Assembly (NCBI GenBank): GCA_949318235.1
Contig: OX439135.1
Location: 27,908,587 to 27,972,586 of the forward strand
Source: Ecdyonurus torrentis
Lineage: Eukaryota; Arthropoda; Insecta; Ephemeroptera; Heptageniidae
DNA length: 64,000 nucleotides
Direction: 5' to 3'
In this document: piece after piece, positions 38,095-51,739 of the stretch
Position numbering within the stretch: the first letter of the stretch is position 1
Layout of the letters: every line of letters begins with the position of its first letter
The notes under the pieces: generated by a model
Seen by the model: the letters and a program-made list of their open reading frames with translations, nothing else
Databases searched by the model: none
Told to the model about the DNA's origin: nothing
Position numbers and translations under genes: made by a program

Positions 38095-39800
38095 GAAACA
38101 ACATTGAGAAAAAAAAAATTCGAAAAAAATCGTGTTTTTCAGATTCTGAAAACGATTTTTGATGATATCTCAGAAACAATTAATGCTACAGACTTACGGT
38201 TTTAACTGAAATGTATCACTTTGAAATGGCTTATAAAAAGTTTATTACATTTTAGTCGCAAAAAAAAACTTTCTCAGTTTTTGAAAATTTTAGTATTTGC
38301 TTACTGAAGTCTATAGCATTGTAGCCCATATGAAGAAAAAAAAAGTTTGCTACTCGAGTTTTAATTGAGAAAGAAAGTTGCGGTTTTGAAATAAAGTGAT
38401 GCAAAACGCTCTATAGTTTTAAATTCACCTCTAGAAACAAATTTGAGAAAAATAATTTTTCCAAAAAAATTGTGTTTTTCAGTTTCTGAAAACGATTTTT
38501 GATGAAATCTCAGAAACTAATAATGCTACAGACTTACGGTTTCAACTGAAATATATCACTTTGAAATGTCTTATGAAAAGTTTATAACATTTTAGTCGCA
38601 AAAACTAAAACTTTCTTAGTATTTGAGAATTTTCGAATTTTCTTGCCGAAAACTATAGCATTGTAGCCCATATGAAGAAAATAAAAGTTTGTAACTCGAG
38701 TTCTAATTGAGATGTAAAGTTGTGGTTTTGAAATAAAGTGATGCAAAACGCTCTATAGTACTAAATTCACCTCTAGAAACAAAATTGAGAAAAAAAAAAT
38801 TTCGAAAAAAATTGTGTTTTTTAGATTCTAAAAACGATTTTTGATAATATCTCAGAAACTAATAATGCTACAGACTTACGGTTTGAACTAAAATGTATCA
38901 CTTTGAAATGTCTAATGAAAAGTTTATAACACTTTAGTCGCAAAAACTAAAACTTTCTTAGTATTTGAGAATTTTCGAATTTTCTTACCGAAGTCTATAG
39001 CATTGTAGCCCATATGAAGAAAAAAAAGTTTGTAACTCGAGTTCTAATAGAGATGTAAAGTTGTGGTTTTGAAATAAAGTGATGCAAAACGCTCTATAGT
39101 ACTAAATTCACCTCTAGAAACAAAATTGAGAAAAAAAATTTTTCGAAAAAAATTGTGTTTTTCAGATTCTGAAAACGATTTTTGATGATATCTCAGAAAC
39201 TAATGATGCTACAGACTTACGGTTTAAACTGAAATGTATCACTTTGAAATGTCTAACGAAAAGTTTATTACACTTTAGTCGCAAAAAATAAAACTTTCTC
39301 AGTTTTTGAGAATTTTCGAATTTTCTTACCGAAGTTTATAGCATTGTAGCCCATATGAAGAAAAAAAAATTTTGTAACTCGAGTTCCAATTGAGATAGAA
39401 AGTTGCGGTTTTGAAATAATGTGATGCAAAACGCTCTATAGTTTTAAATTTACCTCTAGAAACAAATTTGAGAAAAATAATTTTTTCAAAAAAATAGTGT
39501 TTTTCAGTTTCTGAAAACGATTTTTGATGAAATCTCAGAAACTAATAATGCTACAGACTTACGGTTTCAACTGAAATATATCACTTTGAAATGTCTTATG
39601 AAAAGTTTATAACACTTTAGTCGCAAAAAATAAAACTTTTTCAGTTTTTGAGAATTTTCGAATTTTCTTACTGAAGTCTATAGCATTGTAGCCCATATGA
39701 AGAAAATAAAAGTTTGTAACTCGAGTTCTAATTGAGATGTAAAGTTGTGGTTTTGAAATAAAGTGATGCAAAACGCTCTATAGTACTAAATTCACCCCTA
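38095..39800. repeat. L, I, J mosaic and two T-leader monomers
   Basis: Starts are 38095 (L), 38434 (I), 38776 (J front), 39117 and 39459. The J monomer has the private TTGATAATATC, shared with copies near 49410 and 50780. Near 38955 it passes into a back half with TTAGTATTTGAG and CTAATAGAG, which marks the left edge of the 12.96-kb-shift duplication. The monomers at 39117 and 39459 are the same leader pair seen before the other first-in-cluster T monomers at 21183 and 52765. Confidence 0.8.
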
Positions 39801-39963
39801 GAAACAAATTTGAGAAAAAAAAAATTTCGAAAAAAATTGTGTTTTTCAGTTTCTGAAAACGATTTTTGATGATATCTCAGAACTCGAGGTTTAATTAAGA
39901 TGGAAAGTTGTAGTTTTGAAATAAAGTGATGCAAAACGCTCTATAGTACTAAATTCACCTCTA
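39801..39963. repeat. Truncated monomer T, copy 2 (163 bp)
   Basis: The junction is the same as in copy 1: CTCAGAACTCGAGG with a 2-bp overlap. It is preceded by CACCCCTA like copies 1 and 4, the first T of each cluster. The reverse-strand 68-codon open frame (39728-39934, TTG start) encodes the same peptide as in copy 1; I regard it as a by-product of the deletion. The identity of the frame across distant copies reflects recent duplication. Confidence 0.88.
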
Positions 39964-42694
39964 GAAACAACATTGAGAAAAAAAAATTTCGAAAAAAATT
40001 GTGTTTTTCAGATTCTGAAAACGATTTTTGATGATATCTCAGAAACAATTAATGCTACAGACTTACGGTTTTAACTGAAATGTATCACTTTAAAATGGCT
40101 TATAAAAAGTTTATTACATTTTAGTCGCAAAAAAAAACTTTCTCAGTTTTTGAAAATTTTAGTATTTTCTTACCGAAGTCTATAGCATTGTAGCCCATAT
40201 GAAGAAAAAAAAAGTTTGTAACTCGAGTTTTAATTGAGAAAGAAAGTTGCGGTTTTGAAATAAAGTGATGCAAAACGCTCTATAGTTTTAAATTCACCTC
40301 TAGAAACAAATTTGAGAAAAATAATTTTTCCAAAAAAATTGTGTTTTTCAGTTTCTGAAAACGATTTTTGATGAAATCTCAGAAACTAATAATGCTACAG
40401 ACTTACGGTTTCAACTGAAATATATCACTTTGAAATGTCTTATGAAAAGTTTATAACACTTTAGTCGCAAAAACTAAAACTTTCTCAGTTTTTGAAAATT
40501 TTAGTATTTTCTTACCGAAGTCTATAGCATTGTAGCCCATATGAAGAAAAAAAAAGTTTGTAACTCGAGTTCTAATTGAGATGTAAAGTTGTGGTTTTGA
40601 AATAAAGTGATGCAAAACGCTCTATAGTACTAAATTCACCTCTAGAAACAAAATTGAGAAAAAAAAATTTTCGAAAAAAATTGTGTTTTTCAGATTCTGA
40701 AAACGATTTTTGATGATATCTCAGAAACTAATGATGCTACAGACTTACGGTTTAAACTGAAATCTATCACTTTGAAATGTCTTATTAAAAGTTTATTACA
40801 CTTTAGTCGCAAAAATTAAAACTTTCTCAGTTTTTGAGAATTTTCGAATTTTCTTACCGAAGTCTATAGCATTGTAGCCCAAATGAAGAAAAAAAAAATT
40901 GTAACTCGAGTTCTAATTGAGATGTAAAGTTGTGGTTTTGAAATAAAGTGATGCAAAACGCTCTATAGTACTAAATTCACCTCTAGAAACAAAATTGAGA
41001 AAAAAAAAATTTTCGAAAAAAATTGTGTTTTTCAGATTCTGAAAACGATTTTTGATGATATCTCAGAAACTAATGATGCTACAGATTTACAGTTTAAACT
41101 GAAATCTATCACTTTGAAATGTCTTATTAAAAGTTTATTACACTTTAGTCGCAAAAATTAAAACTTTCTCAGTTTTTGAGAATTTTCGAATTTTCTTACC
41201 GAAGTTTATAGCATTGTAGCCCATATGAAGAAAAAAAAAGTTTGTAACTCGAGTTCTAATTGAGATGTTAAGTTGTGGTTTTAAAATAAATTGATGCAAA
41301 ACGCTCTATAGTACTAAATTCACCTCTAGAAACAAAATTGAGAAAAAAAATTTTTCGAAAAAAATTGTGTTTTTCAGTTTCTGAAAACGATTTTTGATGA
41401 TATCTCAAAAACTAATAATGCTACAGACTTACGGTTTGAACTGAAATGTATCATTTTGAAATGTCTAACGAAAAGTTTATTACACTTTAGTCGCAAAAAA
41501 TAAAACTTTCTCAGTTTTTGAGAATTTTCGTATATTCTTACCGAAGTCTATAGCATTGTAGCCCATATGAAGAAAAAAAAATTTTGTAACTCGAAGTCCA
41601 ATTGAGATAGAAAGTTGCGGTTTTGAAATAATGTGATGCAAAACGCTCTATAGTTTTAAATTCACCTCTAGAAACAAATTTGAGAAAAATAATTTTTTCA
41701 AAAAAATTGTGTTTTTCAGTTTCTGAAAACGATTTTTGATGATATCTCAGAAACTAATAATGCTACAGACTTATGGTTTGAACTGAAAAGTATCACTTTG
41801 AAATGTCTTATGAAAAGTTTATAACACTTTAGTCGCAAAAACTAAAACTTTCTTAGTATTTAAGAATTTTCGAATTTTCTTACCGAAGTCTATAGCATTG
41901 TAGCCCATATGAAGAAAAAAAAAGTTTGTAACTCGAGTTCGTATTGAGATGTAAAGTTGTGGTTTTGAAATAAAGTGATGCAAAACGCTCTATAGTACTA
42001 AATTCACCTCTAGAAACAAAATTGAGAAAAAAAAATTTTCGAAAAAAATTGTGTTTTTCAGTTTCAGAAAACGATTTTTGATGATATCTCAGAAACTAAT
42101 AATGCTACAGACTTATGGTTTGAACTGAAAAGTATCACTTTGAAATGTCTTATGAAAAGTTTATAACACTTTAGTTGCAAAAACTAAAACTTTCTGTTTT
42201 TGAGAAGTTTCGAATTTTCTTACCAAAGTCTAAAGCATTGTAGCCCATATGAAGAAAAAAAAAGTTTGTAACTTGAGTTCTAATTGAGATAGAAAGTTGC
42301 GGTTTTGAAATAATATGATGCAAAATGCTCTATAGTACTAAATTCACCTCTAGAAACAAAATTGAGAGAAAAAAAATTTCGAAAAAAATTGTGTTTTTCA
42401 GAGTCTGAAAACGATTTTTGATGATATCTCAGAAACTAATAATGCTACAGACTTACGGTTTGAACTGAAATGTATCACTTTGAAATGTCTTATGAAAAGT
42501 TTATAACACTTAAGTCGCAAAAACTAAAACTTTCTTAGTATTTGAGAACTTTCGTATTTTCTTACCGAAGTCTATAGCATTGTAGCCCATATGAAGAAAA
42601 AAAAAGTTTGTAACTCGAGTTCTAATTGAGATGTAAAGTTGTGGTTTTGAAATAAAGTGATGCAAATTGCTCTATAGTACTAAATTCACCTCTA
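39801..42694. repeat. T-anchored higher-order unit (T + 8 monomers), copy A1, 2,894 bp
   Basis: The unit is a 163-bp T monomer (39801-39963) plus eight full monomers: L at 39964, I at 40305, a GATGATG type with CCCAAATGAAG, a GATGATG type with ATTTACAG and GATGTTAAG, H, ATGGTTTG with GTTCGTATTG, CAGTTTCAG with ACCAAAGTCTAAAGC and AATATGATGCAAAATGC, and CAGAGTCTG with CAAATTGC. The next T starts at 42695. The seventh full monomer carries a 2-bp deletion (TTTCTGTTTTTG for TTTCTCAGTTTTTG) shared only with the 52765 unit. Confidence 0.88.
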
Positions 42695-42857
42695 GAAACA
42701 AAATTGAGAAAAAAAAATTTTCGAAAAAAATTGTGTTTTTCAGTTTCTGAAAACGATTTTTGATGATATCTCAGAACTCGAGGTTTAATTAAGATGGAAA
42801 GTTGTAGTTTTGAAATAAAGTGATGCAAAACGCTCTATAGTACTAAATTCACCTCTA
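42695..42857. repeat. Truncated monomer T, copy 3 (163 bp)
   Basis: The junction matches the other T copies. This is an internal T of a cluster: it is preceded by CACCTCTA and CAAATTGC, and its front is the AAAATTGAG form instead of AAATTTGAG, so the reverse-strand frame at 42622-42828 differs at a few residues. Fronts differ while junction and back half are the same, so front segments have been exchanged after the deletion arose, or the deletion was copied onto another front. Confidence 0.87.
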
Positions 42858-44906
42858 GAAACAACATTGAGAAAAAAAAATTTCGAAAAAAATTGTGTTT
42901 TTCAGATTCTGAAAACGATTTTTGATGATATCTCAGAAACAATTAATGCTACAGACTTACGGTTTTAACTGAAATGTATCACTTTAAAATGGCTTATAAA
43001 AAGTTTATTACATTTTAGTCGCAAAAAAAAACTTTCTCAGTTTTTGAAAATTTTAGTATTTTCTTACCGAAGTCTATAGCATTGTAGCCCATATGAAGAA
43101 AAAAAAAGTTTGTAACTCGAGTTTTAATTGAGAAAGAAAGTTGCGGTTTTGAAATAAAGTGATGCAAAACGCTCTATAGTTTTAAATTCACCTCTAGAAA
43201 CAAATTTGAGAAAAATAATTTTTCCAAAAAAATTGTGTTTTTCAGTTTCTGAAAACGATTTTTGATGAAATCTCAGAAACTAATAATGCTACAGACTTAC
43301 GGTTTCAACTGAAATATATCACTTTGAAATGTCTTATGAAAAGTTTATAACACTTTAGTCGCAAAAACTAAAACTTTCTCAGTTTTTGAAAATTTTAGTA
43401 TTTTCTTACCGAAGTCTATAGCATTGTAGCCCATATGAAGAAAAAAAAAGTTTGTAACTCGAGTTCTAATTGAGATGTAAAGTTGTGGTTTTGAAATAAA
43501 GTGATGCAAAACGCTCTATAGTACTAAATTCACCTCTAGAAACAAAATTGAGAAAAAAAAATTTTCGAAAAAAATTGTGTTTTTCAGATTCTGAAAACGA
43601 TTTTTGATGATATCTCAGAAACTAATGATGCTACAGACTTACGGTTTAAACTGAAATCTATCACTTTGAAATGTCTTATTAAAAGTTTATTACACTTTAG
43701 TCGCAAAAATTAAAACTTTCTCAGTTTTTGAGAATTTTCGAATTTTCTTACCGAAGTCTATAGCATTGTAGCCCAAATGAAGAAAAAAAAAATTGTAACT
43801 CGAGTTCTAATTGAGATGTAAAGTTGTGGTTTTGAAATAAAGTGATGCAAAACGCTCTATAGTACTAAATTCACCTCTAGAAACAAAATTGAGAAAAAAA
43901 AAATTTTCGAAAAAAATTGTGTTTTTCAGATTCTGAAAACGATTTTTGATGATATCTCAGAAACTAATGATGCTACAGATTTACAGTTTAAACTGAAATC
44001 TATCACTTTGAAATGTCTTATTAAAAGTTTATTACACTTTAGTCGCAAAAATTAAAACTTTCTCAGTTTTTGAGAATTTTCGAATTTTCTTACCGAAGTT
44101 TATAGCATTGTAGCCCATATGAAGAAAAAAAAAGTTTGTAACTCGAGTTCTAATTGAGATGTTAAGTTGTGGTTTTAAAATAAATTGATGCAAAACGCTC
44201 TATAGTACTAAATTCACCTCTAGAAACAAAATTGAGAAAAAAAATTTTTCGAAAAAAATTGTGTTTTTCAGTTTCTGAAAACGATTTTTGATGATATCTC
44301 AAAAACTAATAATGCTACAGACTTACGGTTTGAACTGAAATGTATCATTTTGAAATGTCTAACGAAAAGTTTATTACACTTTAGTCGCAAAAAATAAAAC
44401 TTTCTCAGTTTTTGAGAATTTTCGTATATTCTTACCGAAGTCTATAGCATTGTAGCCCATATGAAGAAAAAAAAATTTTGTAACTCGAAGTCCAATTGAG
44501 ATAGAAAGTTGCGGTTTTGAAATAATGTGATGCAAAACGCTCTATAGTTTTAAATTCACCTCTAGAAACAAATTTGAGAAAAATAATTTTTTCAAAAAAA
44601 TTGTGTTTTTCAGTTTCTGAAAACGATTTTTGATGATATCTCAGAAACTAATAATGCTACAGACTTATGGTTTGAACTGAAAAGTATCACTTTGAAATGT
44701 CTTATGAAAAGTTTATAACACTTTAGTCGCAAAAACTAAAACTTTCTTAGTATTTAAGAATTTTCGAATTTTCTTACCGAAGTCTATAGCATTGTAGCCC
44801 ATATGAAGAAAAAAAAAGTTTGTAACTCGAGTTCTAATTGAGATGTAAAGTTGTGGTTTTGAAATAAAGTGATGCAAAACGCTCTATAGTACTAAATTCA
44901 CCTCTA
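42695..44906. repeat. T-anchored unit, copy A2, cut short after T + 6 monomers
   Basis: T at 42695-42857, then L (42858), I (43197) and four more monomers in the same order as copy A1. In the ATGGTTTG monomer at 44565 the tail changes from GTTCGTATTG to GTTCTAATTG (near 44830), and the following monomer is the CAGTTTCAG, GATGATG, ATTTACAG type found in the 27.2 and 33.7 kb blocks. The unit is thus joined near 44800 to a copy of the 33.6-38.9 kb block. Confidence 0.85.
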
Positions 44907-47900
44907 GAAACAAAATTGAGAAAAAAAAATTTTCGAAAAAAATTGTGTTTTTCAGTTTCAGAAAACGATTTTTGATGATATCTCAGAAACTAATGATGCT
45001 ACAGATTTACAGTTTAAACTGAAATCTATCATTTTGAAATGTCTTATTAAAAGTTTATTACACTTTAGTCGCAAAAATTAAAACTTTCTCAGTTTTTGAG
45101 AATTTTCGAATTTTCTTACCGAAGTTTATAGCATTGTAGCCCATATGAAGAAAAAAAAAGTTTGTAACTCGAGTTCTAATTGAGATGTTAAGTTGTGGTT
45201 TTAAAATAAATTGATGCAAAACGCTCTATAGTACTAAATTCATCTCTAGAAACAAATTTGAGAAAAATAATTTTTCCAAAAAAAATGTGTTTTTCAGTTT
45301 CTGAAAACGATTTTTGATGATATCTCAGAAACTAATAATGCTACAGACTTACGGTTTGAACTGAAATGTATCACTTTAAAATGTCTAACGAAAAGTTTAT
45401 AACACTTAAGTCGCAAAAATTAAAACTTTCTCAGTTTTTGAGAACTTTCGAATTTTCTTACCGAAGTCTATAGCATTGTAGCCCATATGAAGAAAAAAAA
45501 AGTTTGTAACTCGAGTTCTAATTGAGATGTAAAGTTGTGGTTTTGAAATAAAGTGATGCAAAACGCTCTATAGTACTAAATTCACCTCTAGAAACAAAAT
45601 TGAGAAAAAAAAAAATTCGAAAAAAATTGTGTTTTTCAGATTCTGAAAACGATTTTTGATGATATCTCAGAAACTAATGATGCTACAGACTTACGGTTTA
45701 AACTGAAATCTATCACTTTGAAATGTCTTACTAAAAGTTTATTACACTTTAGTCGCAAAAATTAAAACTTTCTCAGTTTTTGAGAATTTTCGAATTTTCT
45801 TACCGAAGTTTATAGCATTGTAGCCCATATTAAGAAAAAAAAAGTTTCTTACTCGAGTTCTAATTGAGATGTAAAGTTGTGGTTTTAAAATAAATTGATG
45901 CAAAACGCTCTATAGTACTAAATTCATATCTAGAAACAAAATTGAGAAAAAAAAATTTTCGAAAAAAATTGTGTTTTTCAGTTTTTGAAAACGATTTTTG
46001 ATGATATCTCAGAAACTAATAATGCTACAGACTTACGGTTTGAACTGAAATGTATCACTTTGAAATGTCTTATGAAAAGTTTATAACACTTTAGTCGCAA
46101 AAACTAAAACTTTCTCAGTTTTTGAGAATTTTCGAATTTTCTTACAGAAGTCTATAGCATTGTAGCCCATATAAAGAAAAAAAAGTGTGTAACTTGAGTT
46201 CTAATTGAGATGTAAAGTTGTGGTTTTGAAATAAAGTGATGCAAAACGCTCTATAGAACTAAATTTACCTCTAGAAACAAAATTGAGAAAAAAAAAATTC
46301 GGAAAAAATTGTGTTTTTCAGATTCTGAAAACGATTTTTGATGATATCTCAGAAACAATTAATGCTACAGACTTACGGTTTTAACTGAAATGTATCACTT
46401 TGAAATGGCTTATAAAAAGTTTATTACATTTTAGTCGCAAAAAAAAACTTTCTCAGTTTTTGAAAATTTTAGTATTTGCTTACCGAAGTCTATAGCATTG
46501 TAGCCCATATGAAGAAAAAAAAAGTTTGCTACTCGAGTTTTAATTGAGAAAGAAAGTTGCGGTTTTGAAATAAAGTGATGCAAAACGCTCTATAGTTTTA
46601 AATTCACCTCTAGAAACAAATTTGAGAAAAATAATTTTTCCAAAAAAATTGTGTTTTTTAGTTTCTGAAAACGATTTTTGATGAAATCTCAGAAACTAAT
46701 AATGCTACAGACCTACGGTTTCAACTGAAATATATCACTTTGAAATGTCTTATGAAAAGTTTATAACATTTTAGTCGCAAAAACTAAAACTTTCTTAGTA
46801 TTTGAGAATTTTCGAATTTTCTTGCCGAAAACTATAGCATTGTAGCCCATATGAAGAAAATAAAAGTTTGTAACTCGAGTTCTAATTGAGATGTAAAGTT
46901 GTGGTTTTGAAATAAAGTGATGCAAAACGCTCTATAGTACTAAATTCACCTCTAGAAACAAAATTGAGAAAAAAAAAATTTCGAAAAAAATTGTGTTTTT
47001 TAGATTCTAAAAACGATTTTTGATGATATCTCAGAAACTAATAATGCTACAGACTTACGGTTTGAACTAAAATGTATCACTTTGAAATGTCTAATGAAAA
47101 GTTTATAACACTTTAGTCGCAAAAACTAAAACTTTCTCAGTTTTAGAGAATTTTCGAATTTTCTTACCGAAGTTTATAGCATTGTAGCCCATATGAAGAA
47201 AAAAAAAGGTTTGTAACTTGAGTTCTAATTGAGATGTAAAGTTGTGGTTTAGAAATAAAGTGATGCAAAACGCTCTATAGTACTAAATTTACCTCTAGAA
47301 ACAAAATTGAGAAAAAAAAATTTTCGAAAAAAATTGTGTTTTTCAGATTCTGAAAACGATTTTTGATGATATCTCAGAAACTAATAATGCTACAGACTTA
47401 CGGTTTAAACTGAAATGTATCACTTTGAAATGTCTTATAAAAAGTTTATAACACTTTAGTCGCAAAAACTAAAACTTTCTTAGTATTTGAGAATTTTCGA
47501 ATTGTCTTGCCGAAAACTATAGCATTGTAGCCCATATGAAGAAAAAAAAAGTTTGTAACTCGAGTTCTAATTGAGATGTAAAGTTGTGGTTTTGAAATAA
47601 AGTGATGCAAAACGCTCTATAGTACTAAATTCATCTCTAGAAACAAATTTGAGAAAAATAATTTTTCCAAAAAAAATGTGTTTTTCAGTTTCTGAAAACG
47701 ATTTTTGATGATATCTCAGAAACTAATAATGCTACAGACTTACGGTTTGAACTGAAATGTATCACTTTGAAATGTCTAACGAAAAGTTTATAACACTTAA
47801 GTCGCAAAAATTAAAACTTTCTCAGTTTTTGAGAACTTTCGAATTTTCTTACCGAAGTCTATAGCATTGTAGCCCATATGAAGAAAAAAAAAGTTTGTAA

Positions 47901-48664
47901 CTCGAGTTCTAATTGAGATGTAAAGTCGTGGTTTTGAAATAAAGTGATGCAAAACGCTCTATAGTACTAAATTCACCTCTAGAAACAAAATTGAGAAAAA
48001 AAAATTTTCGAAAAAAATTGTGTTTTTCAGATTCTGAAAACGATTTTTGATGATATCTCAGAAACTAATGATGCTACAGACTTACGGTTTAAACTGAAAT
48101 CTATCACTTTGAAATGTCTTACTAAAAGCTTATTACAATTTAGTCGCAAAAATTAAAACTTTCTCAGTTTTTGAGAATTTTCGAATTTTCTTACCGAAGT
48201 TTATAGAATTGTAGCCCATATTAAGAAAAAAAAAGTTTGTTACACGAGTTCTAATTGAGATGTAAAGTTGTGGTTTTAAAATAAATTGATGCAAAACGCT
48301 CTATAGTACTAAATTCATCTCTAGAAACAAAATTGAGAAAAAAAAATTTTCGAAAAAAATTGTGTTTTTCAGATTTTGAAAACGATTTTTGATGATATCT
48401 CAGAAACTAATAATGCTACAGACTTACGGTTTGAACTGAAATGTATCACTTTGAAATGTCTTATGAAAAGTTTATAACACTTTAGTCGCAAAAACTAAAA
48501 CTTTCTTAGTATTTGAGAATTTTCGAATTTTCTTACCGAAGTCTATAGCATTGTAGCCCATATGAAGAAAAAAAAAATTGTAACTCGAGTTCTAATTGAG
48601 ATGTGAAGTTGTGGTTTTGAAATAAAGTGATGCAAAACGCTCTATAGTACTAAATTTACCTCTA
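44907..48664. repeat. 11-monomer block: shortened copy of 33.65-38.09 kb
   Basis: Starts are 44907, 45249 (B), about 45591 (M), 45933 (N), 46274 (E/L mosaic), 46613 (I), 46955 (J), 47297 (A), 47639 (B), 47981 (M) and 48323 (N). It matches the block beginning at 33652 at a shift of about 11,254 bp up to 46274, and at 10,570 bp from 46613 on. The 684-bp change is exactly two monomers. The E/L monomer at 46274 starts as E (TTCGGAAAAAATTG) and becomes L at AAACAATTAATG, so the loss happened within homologous positions of E and L. Confidence 0.85.
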
Positions 48665-51600
48665 GAAACAACATTGAGAAAAAAAAAATTCGAAAAAAAT
48701 CGTGTTTTTCAGATTCTGAAAACGATTTTTGATGATATCTCAGAAACAATTAATGCTACAGACTTACGGTTTTAACTGAAATGTATCACTTTGAAATGGC
48801 TTATAAAAAGTTTATTACATTTTAGTCGCAAAAAAAAACTTTCTCAGTTTTTGAAAATTTTAGTATTTGCTTACTGAAGTCTATAGCATTGTAGCCCATA
48901 TGAAGAAAAAAAAAGTTTGCTACTCGAGTTTTAATTGAGAAAGAAAGTTGCGGTTTTGAAATAAAGTGATGCAAAACGCTCTATAGTTTTAAATTCACCT
49001 CTAGAAACAAATTTGAGAAAAATAATTTTTCCAAAAAAATTGTGTTTTTCAGTTTCTGAAAACGATTTTTGATGAAATCTCAGAAACTAATAATGCTACA
49101 GACTTACGGTTTCAACTGAAATATATCACTTTGAAATGTCTTATGAAAAGTTTATAACATTTTAGTCGCAAAAACTAAAACTTTCTTAGTATTTGAGAAT
49201 TTTCGAATTTTCTTGCCGAAAACTATAGCATTGTAGCCCATATGAAGAAAATAAAAGTTTGTAACTCGAGTTCTAATTGAGATGTAAAGTTGTGGTTTTG
49301 AAATAAAGTGATGCAAAACGCTCTATAGTACTAAATTCACCTCTAGAAACAAAATTGAGAAAAAAAAATTTTCGAAAAAAATTGTGTTTTTTAGATTCTA
49401 AAAACGATTTTTGATAATATCTCAGAAACTAATAATGCTACAGACTTACGGTTTGAACTAAAATGTATCACTTTGAAATGTCTAATGAAAAGTTTATAAC
49501 ACTTTAGTCGCAAAAACTAATACTTTCTCAGTTTTTGAGAATTTTCGAATTTTCTTACCGAAGTTTATAGCATTGTAGCCCATATGAAGAAAAAAAAAGG
49601 TTTGTAACTTGAGTTCTAATTGAGATGTAAAGTTGTGGTTTAGAAATAAAGTGATGCAAAACGCTCTATAGTACTAAATTTACCTCTAGAAACAAAATTG
49701 AGAAAAAAAATTTTCGAAAAAAATTGTGTTTTTCAGATTCTGAAAACGATTTTTGATGATATCTCAGAAACTAATAATGCTACAGACTTACGGTTTAAAC
49801 TGAAATGTATCACTTTGAAATGTCTTATAAAAAGTTTATAACACTTTAGTCGCAAAAACTAAAACATTCTTAGTATTTGAGAATTTTCGAATTGTCTTGC
49901 CGAAAACTATAGCATTGTAGCCCTTATGAAGAAAAAAAAAGTTTGTAACTCGAGTTTTAATTGAGATGTAAAGTTGTGGTTTTGAAATAAAGTGATGCAA
50001 AACGCTCTATAGTACTAAATTCATCTCTAGAAACAAATTTGAGAAAAATAATTTTTCCAAAAAAAATGTGTTTTTCAGATTCTGAAAACGATTTTTGATG
50101 ATATCTCAGAAACTAATGATGCTACAGACTTACGGTTTAAACTGAAATCTATCACTTTGAAATGTCTTACTAAAAGTTTATTACACTTTAGTCGCAAAAA
50201 TTAAAACTTTCTCAGTTTTTGAAAATTTTAGTATTTGCTTACTGAAGTCTATAGCATTGTAGCCCATATGAAGAAAAAAAAAGTTTGCTACTCGAGTTTT
50301 AATTGAGAAAGAAAGTTGCGGTTTTGAAATAAAGTGATGCAAAACGCTCTATAGTTTTAAATTCACCTCTAGAAACAAATTTGAGAAAAATAATTTTTCC
50401 AAAAAAATTGTGTTTTTCAGTTTCTGAAAACGATTTTTGATGAAATCTCAGAAACTAATAATGCTACAGACTTACGGTTTCAACTGAAATATATCACTTT
50501 GAAATGTCTTATGAAAAGTTTATAACATTTTAGTCGCAAAAACTAAAACTTTCTTAGTATTTGAGAATTTTCGAATTTTCTTGCCGAAAACTATAGCATT
50601 GTAGCCCATATGAAGAAAATAAAAGTTTGTAACTCGAGTTCTAATTGAGATGTAAAGTTGTGGTTTTGAAATAAAGTGATGCAAAACGCTCTATAGTACT
50701 AAATTCACCTCTAGAAACAAAATTGAGAAAAAAAAAATTTCGAAAAAAATTGTGTTTTTTAGATTCTAAAAACGATTTTTGATAATATCTCAGAAACTAA
50801 TAATGCTACAGACTTACGGTTTGAACTAAAATGTATCACTTTGAAATGTCTAATGAAAAGTTTATAACACTTTAGTCGCAAAAACTAATACTTTCTCAGT
50901 TTTTGAGAATTTTCGAATTTTCTTACCGAAGTTTATAGCATTGTAGCCCATATGAAGAAAAAAAAAGGTTTGTAACTTGAGTTCTAATTGAGATGTAAAG
51001 TTGTGGTTTAGAAATAAAGTGATGCAAAACGCTCTATAGTACTAAATTTACCTCTAGAAACAAAATTGAGAAAAAAAATTTTCGAAAAAAATTGTGTTTT
51101 TCAGATTCTGAAAACGATTTTTGATGATATCTCAGAAACTAATAATGCTACAGACTTACGGTTTAAACTGAAATGTATCACTTTGAAATGTCTTATAAAA
51201 AGTTTATAACACTTTAGTCGCAAAAACTAAAACATTCTTAGTATTTGAGAATTTTCGAATTGTCTTGCCGAAAACTATAGCATTGTAGCCCTTATGAAGA
51301 AAAAAAAAGTTTGTAACTCGAGTTTTAATTGAGATGTAAAGTTGTGGTTTTGAAATAAAGTGATGCAAAACGCTCTATAGTACTAAATTCATCTCTAGAA
51401 ACAAATTTGAGAAAAATAATTTTTCCAAAAAAAATGTGTTTTTCAGATTCTGAAAACGATTTTTGATGATATCTCAGAAACTAATGATGCTACAGACTTA
51501 CGGTTTAAACTGAAATCTATCACTTTGAAATGTCTTACTAAAAGTTTATTACACTTTAGTCGCAAAAATTAAAACTTTCTCAGTTTTTGAGAATTTTCGA

Positions 51601-51739
51601 ATTTTCTTACCGAAGTTTATAGCATTGTAGCCCATATTAAGAAAAAAAAAGTTTGTTACTCGAGTTCTAATTGAGATGTAAAGTTGTGGTTTTAAAATAA
51701 ATTGATGCAAAACGCTCTATAGTACTAAATTCATCTCTA
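48665..51739. repeat. L plus a 4-monomer tandem duplication (I-J-A-B/C, 1,368 bp x 2)
   Basis: Starts are 48665 (L), 49004 (I), 49346 (J), about 49688 (A), about 50029, 50372 (I), 50713 (J), 51055 (A) and about 51397. The private markers TTGATAATATC, CTAATACTTTCTC, AAACATTCTTAG and GTAGCCCTTATG all occur twice, 1,368 bp apart. The junction is in the monomer at 50029: a B front and C middle pass near 50222 into an L tail with the rare TTACTGAAGTC, which also occurs in the L at 48665. Without the duplication the same monomer continues as M near 51590-51739. Confidence 0.88.

Larger units (their letters stand above)
38930..44820. repeat. Segmental duplication, left copy (shift about 12,963 bp)
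   Basis: This stretch of about 5.9 kb contains the T-leader pair, T unit A1 and the partial unit A2. It matches about 51890-57783 at a shift of 12,964 (T at 39801 and 52765) or 12,962 (T at 42695 and 55657). The left edge is inside a J-fronted monomer near 38930-38955; the right edge is where GTTCGTATTG is replaced by GTTCTAATTG near 44830. Edges are by eye. Confidence 0.8.
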
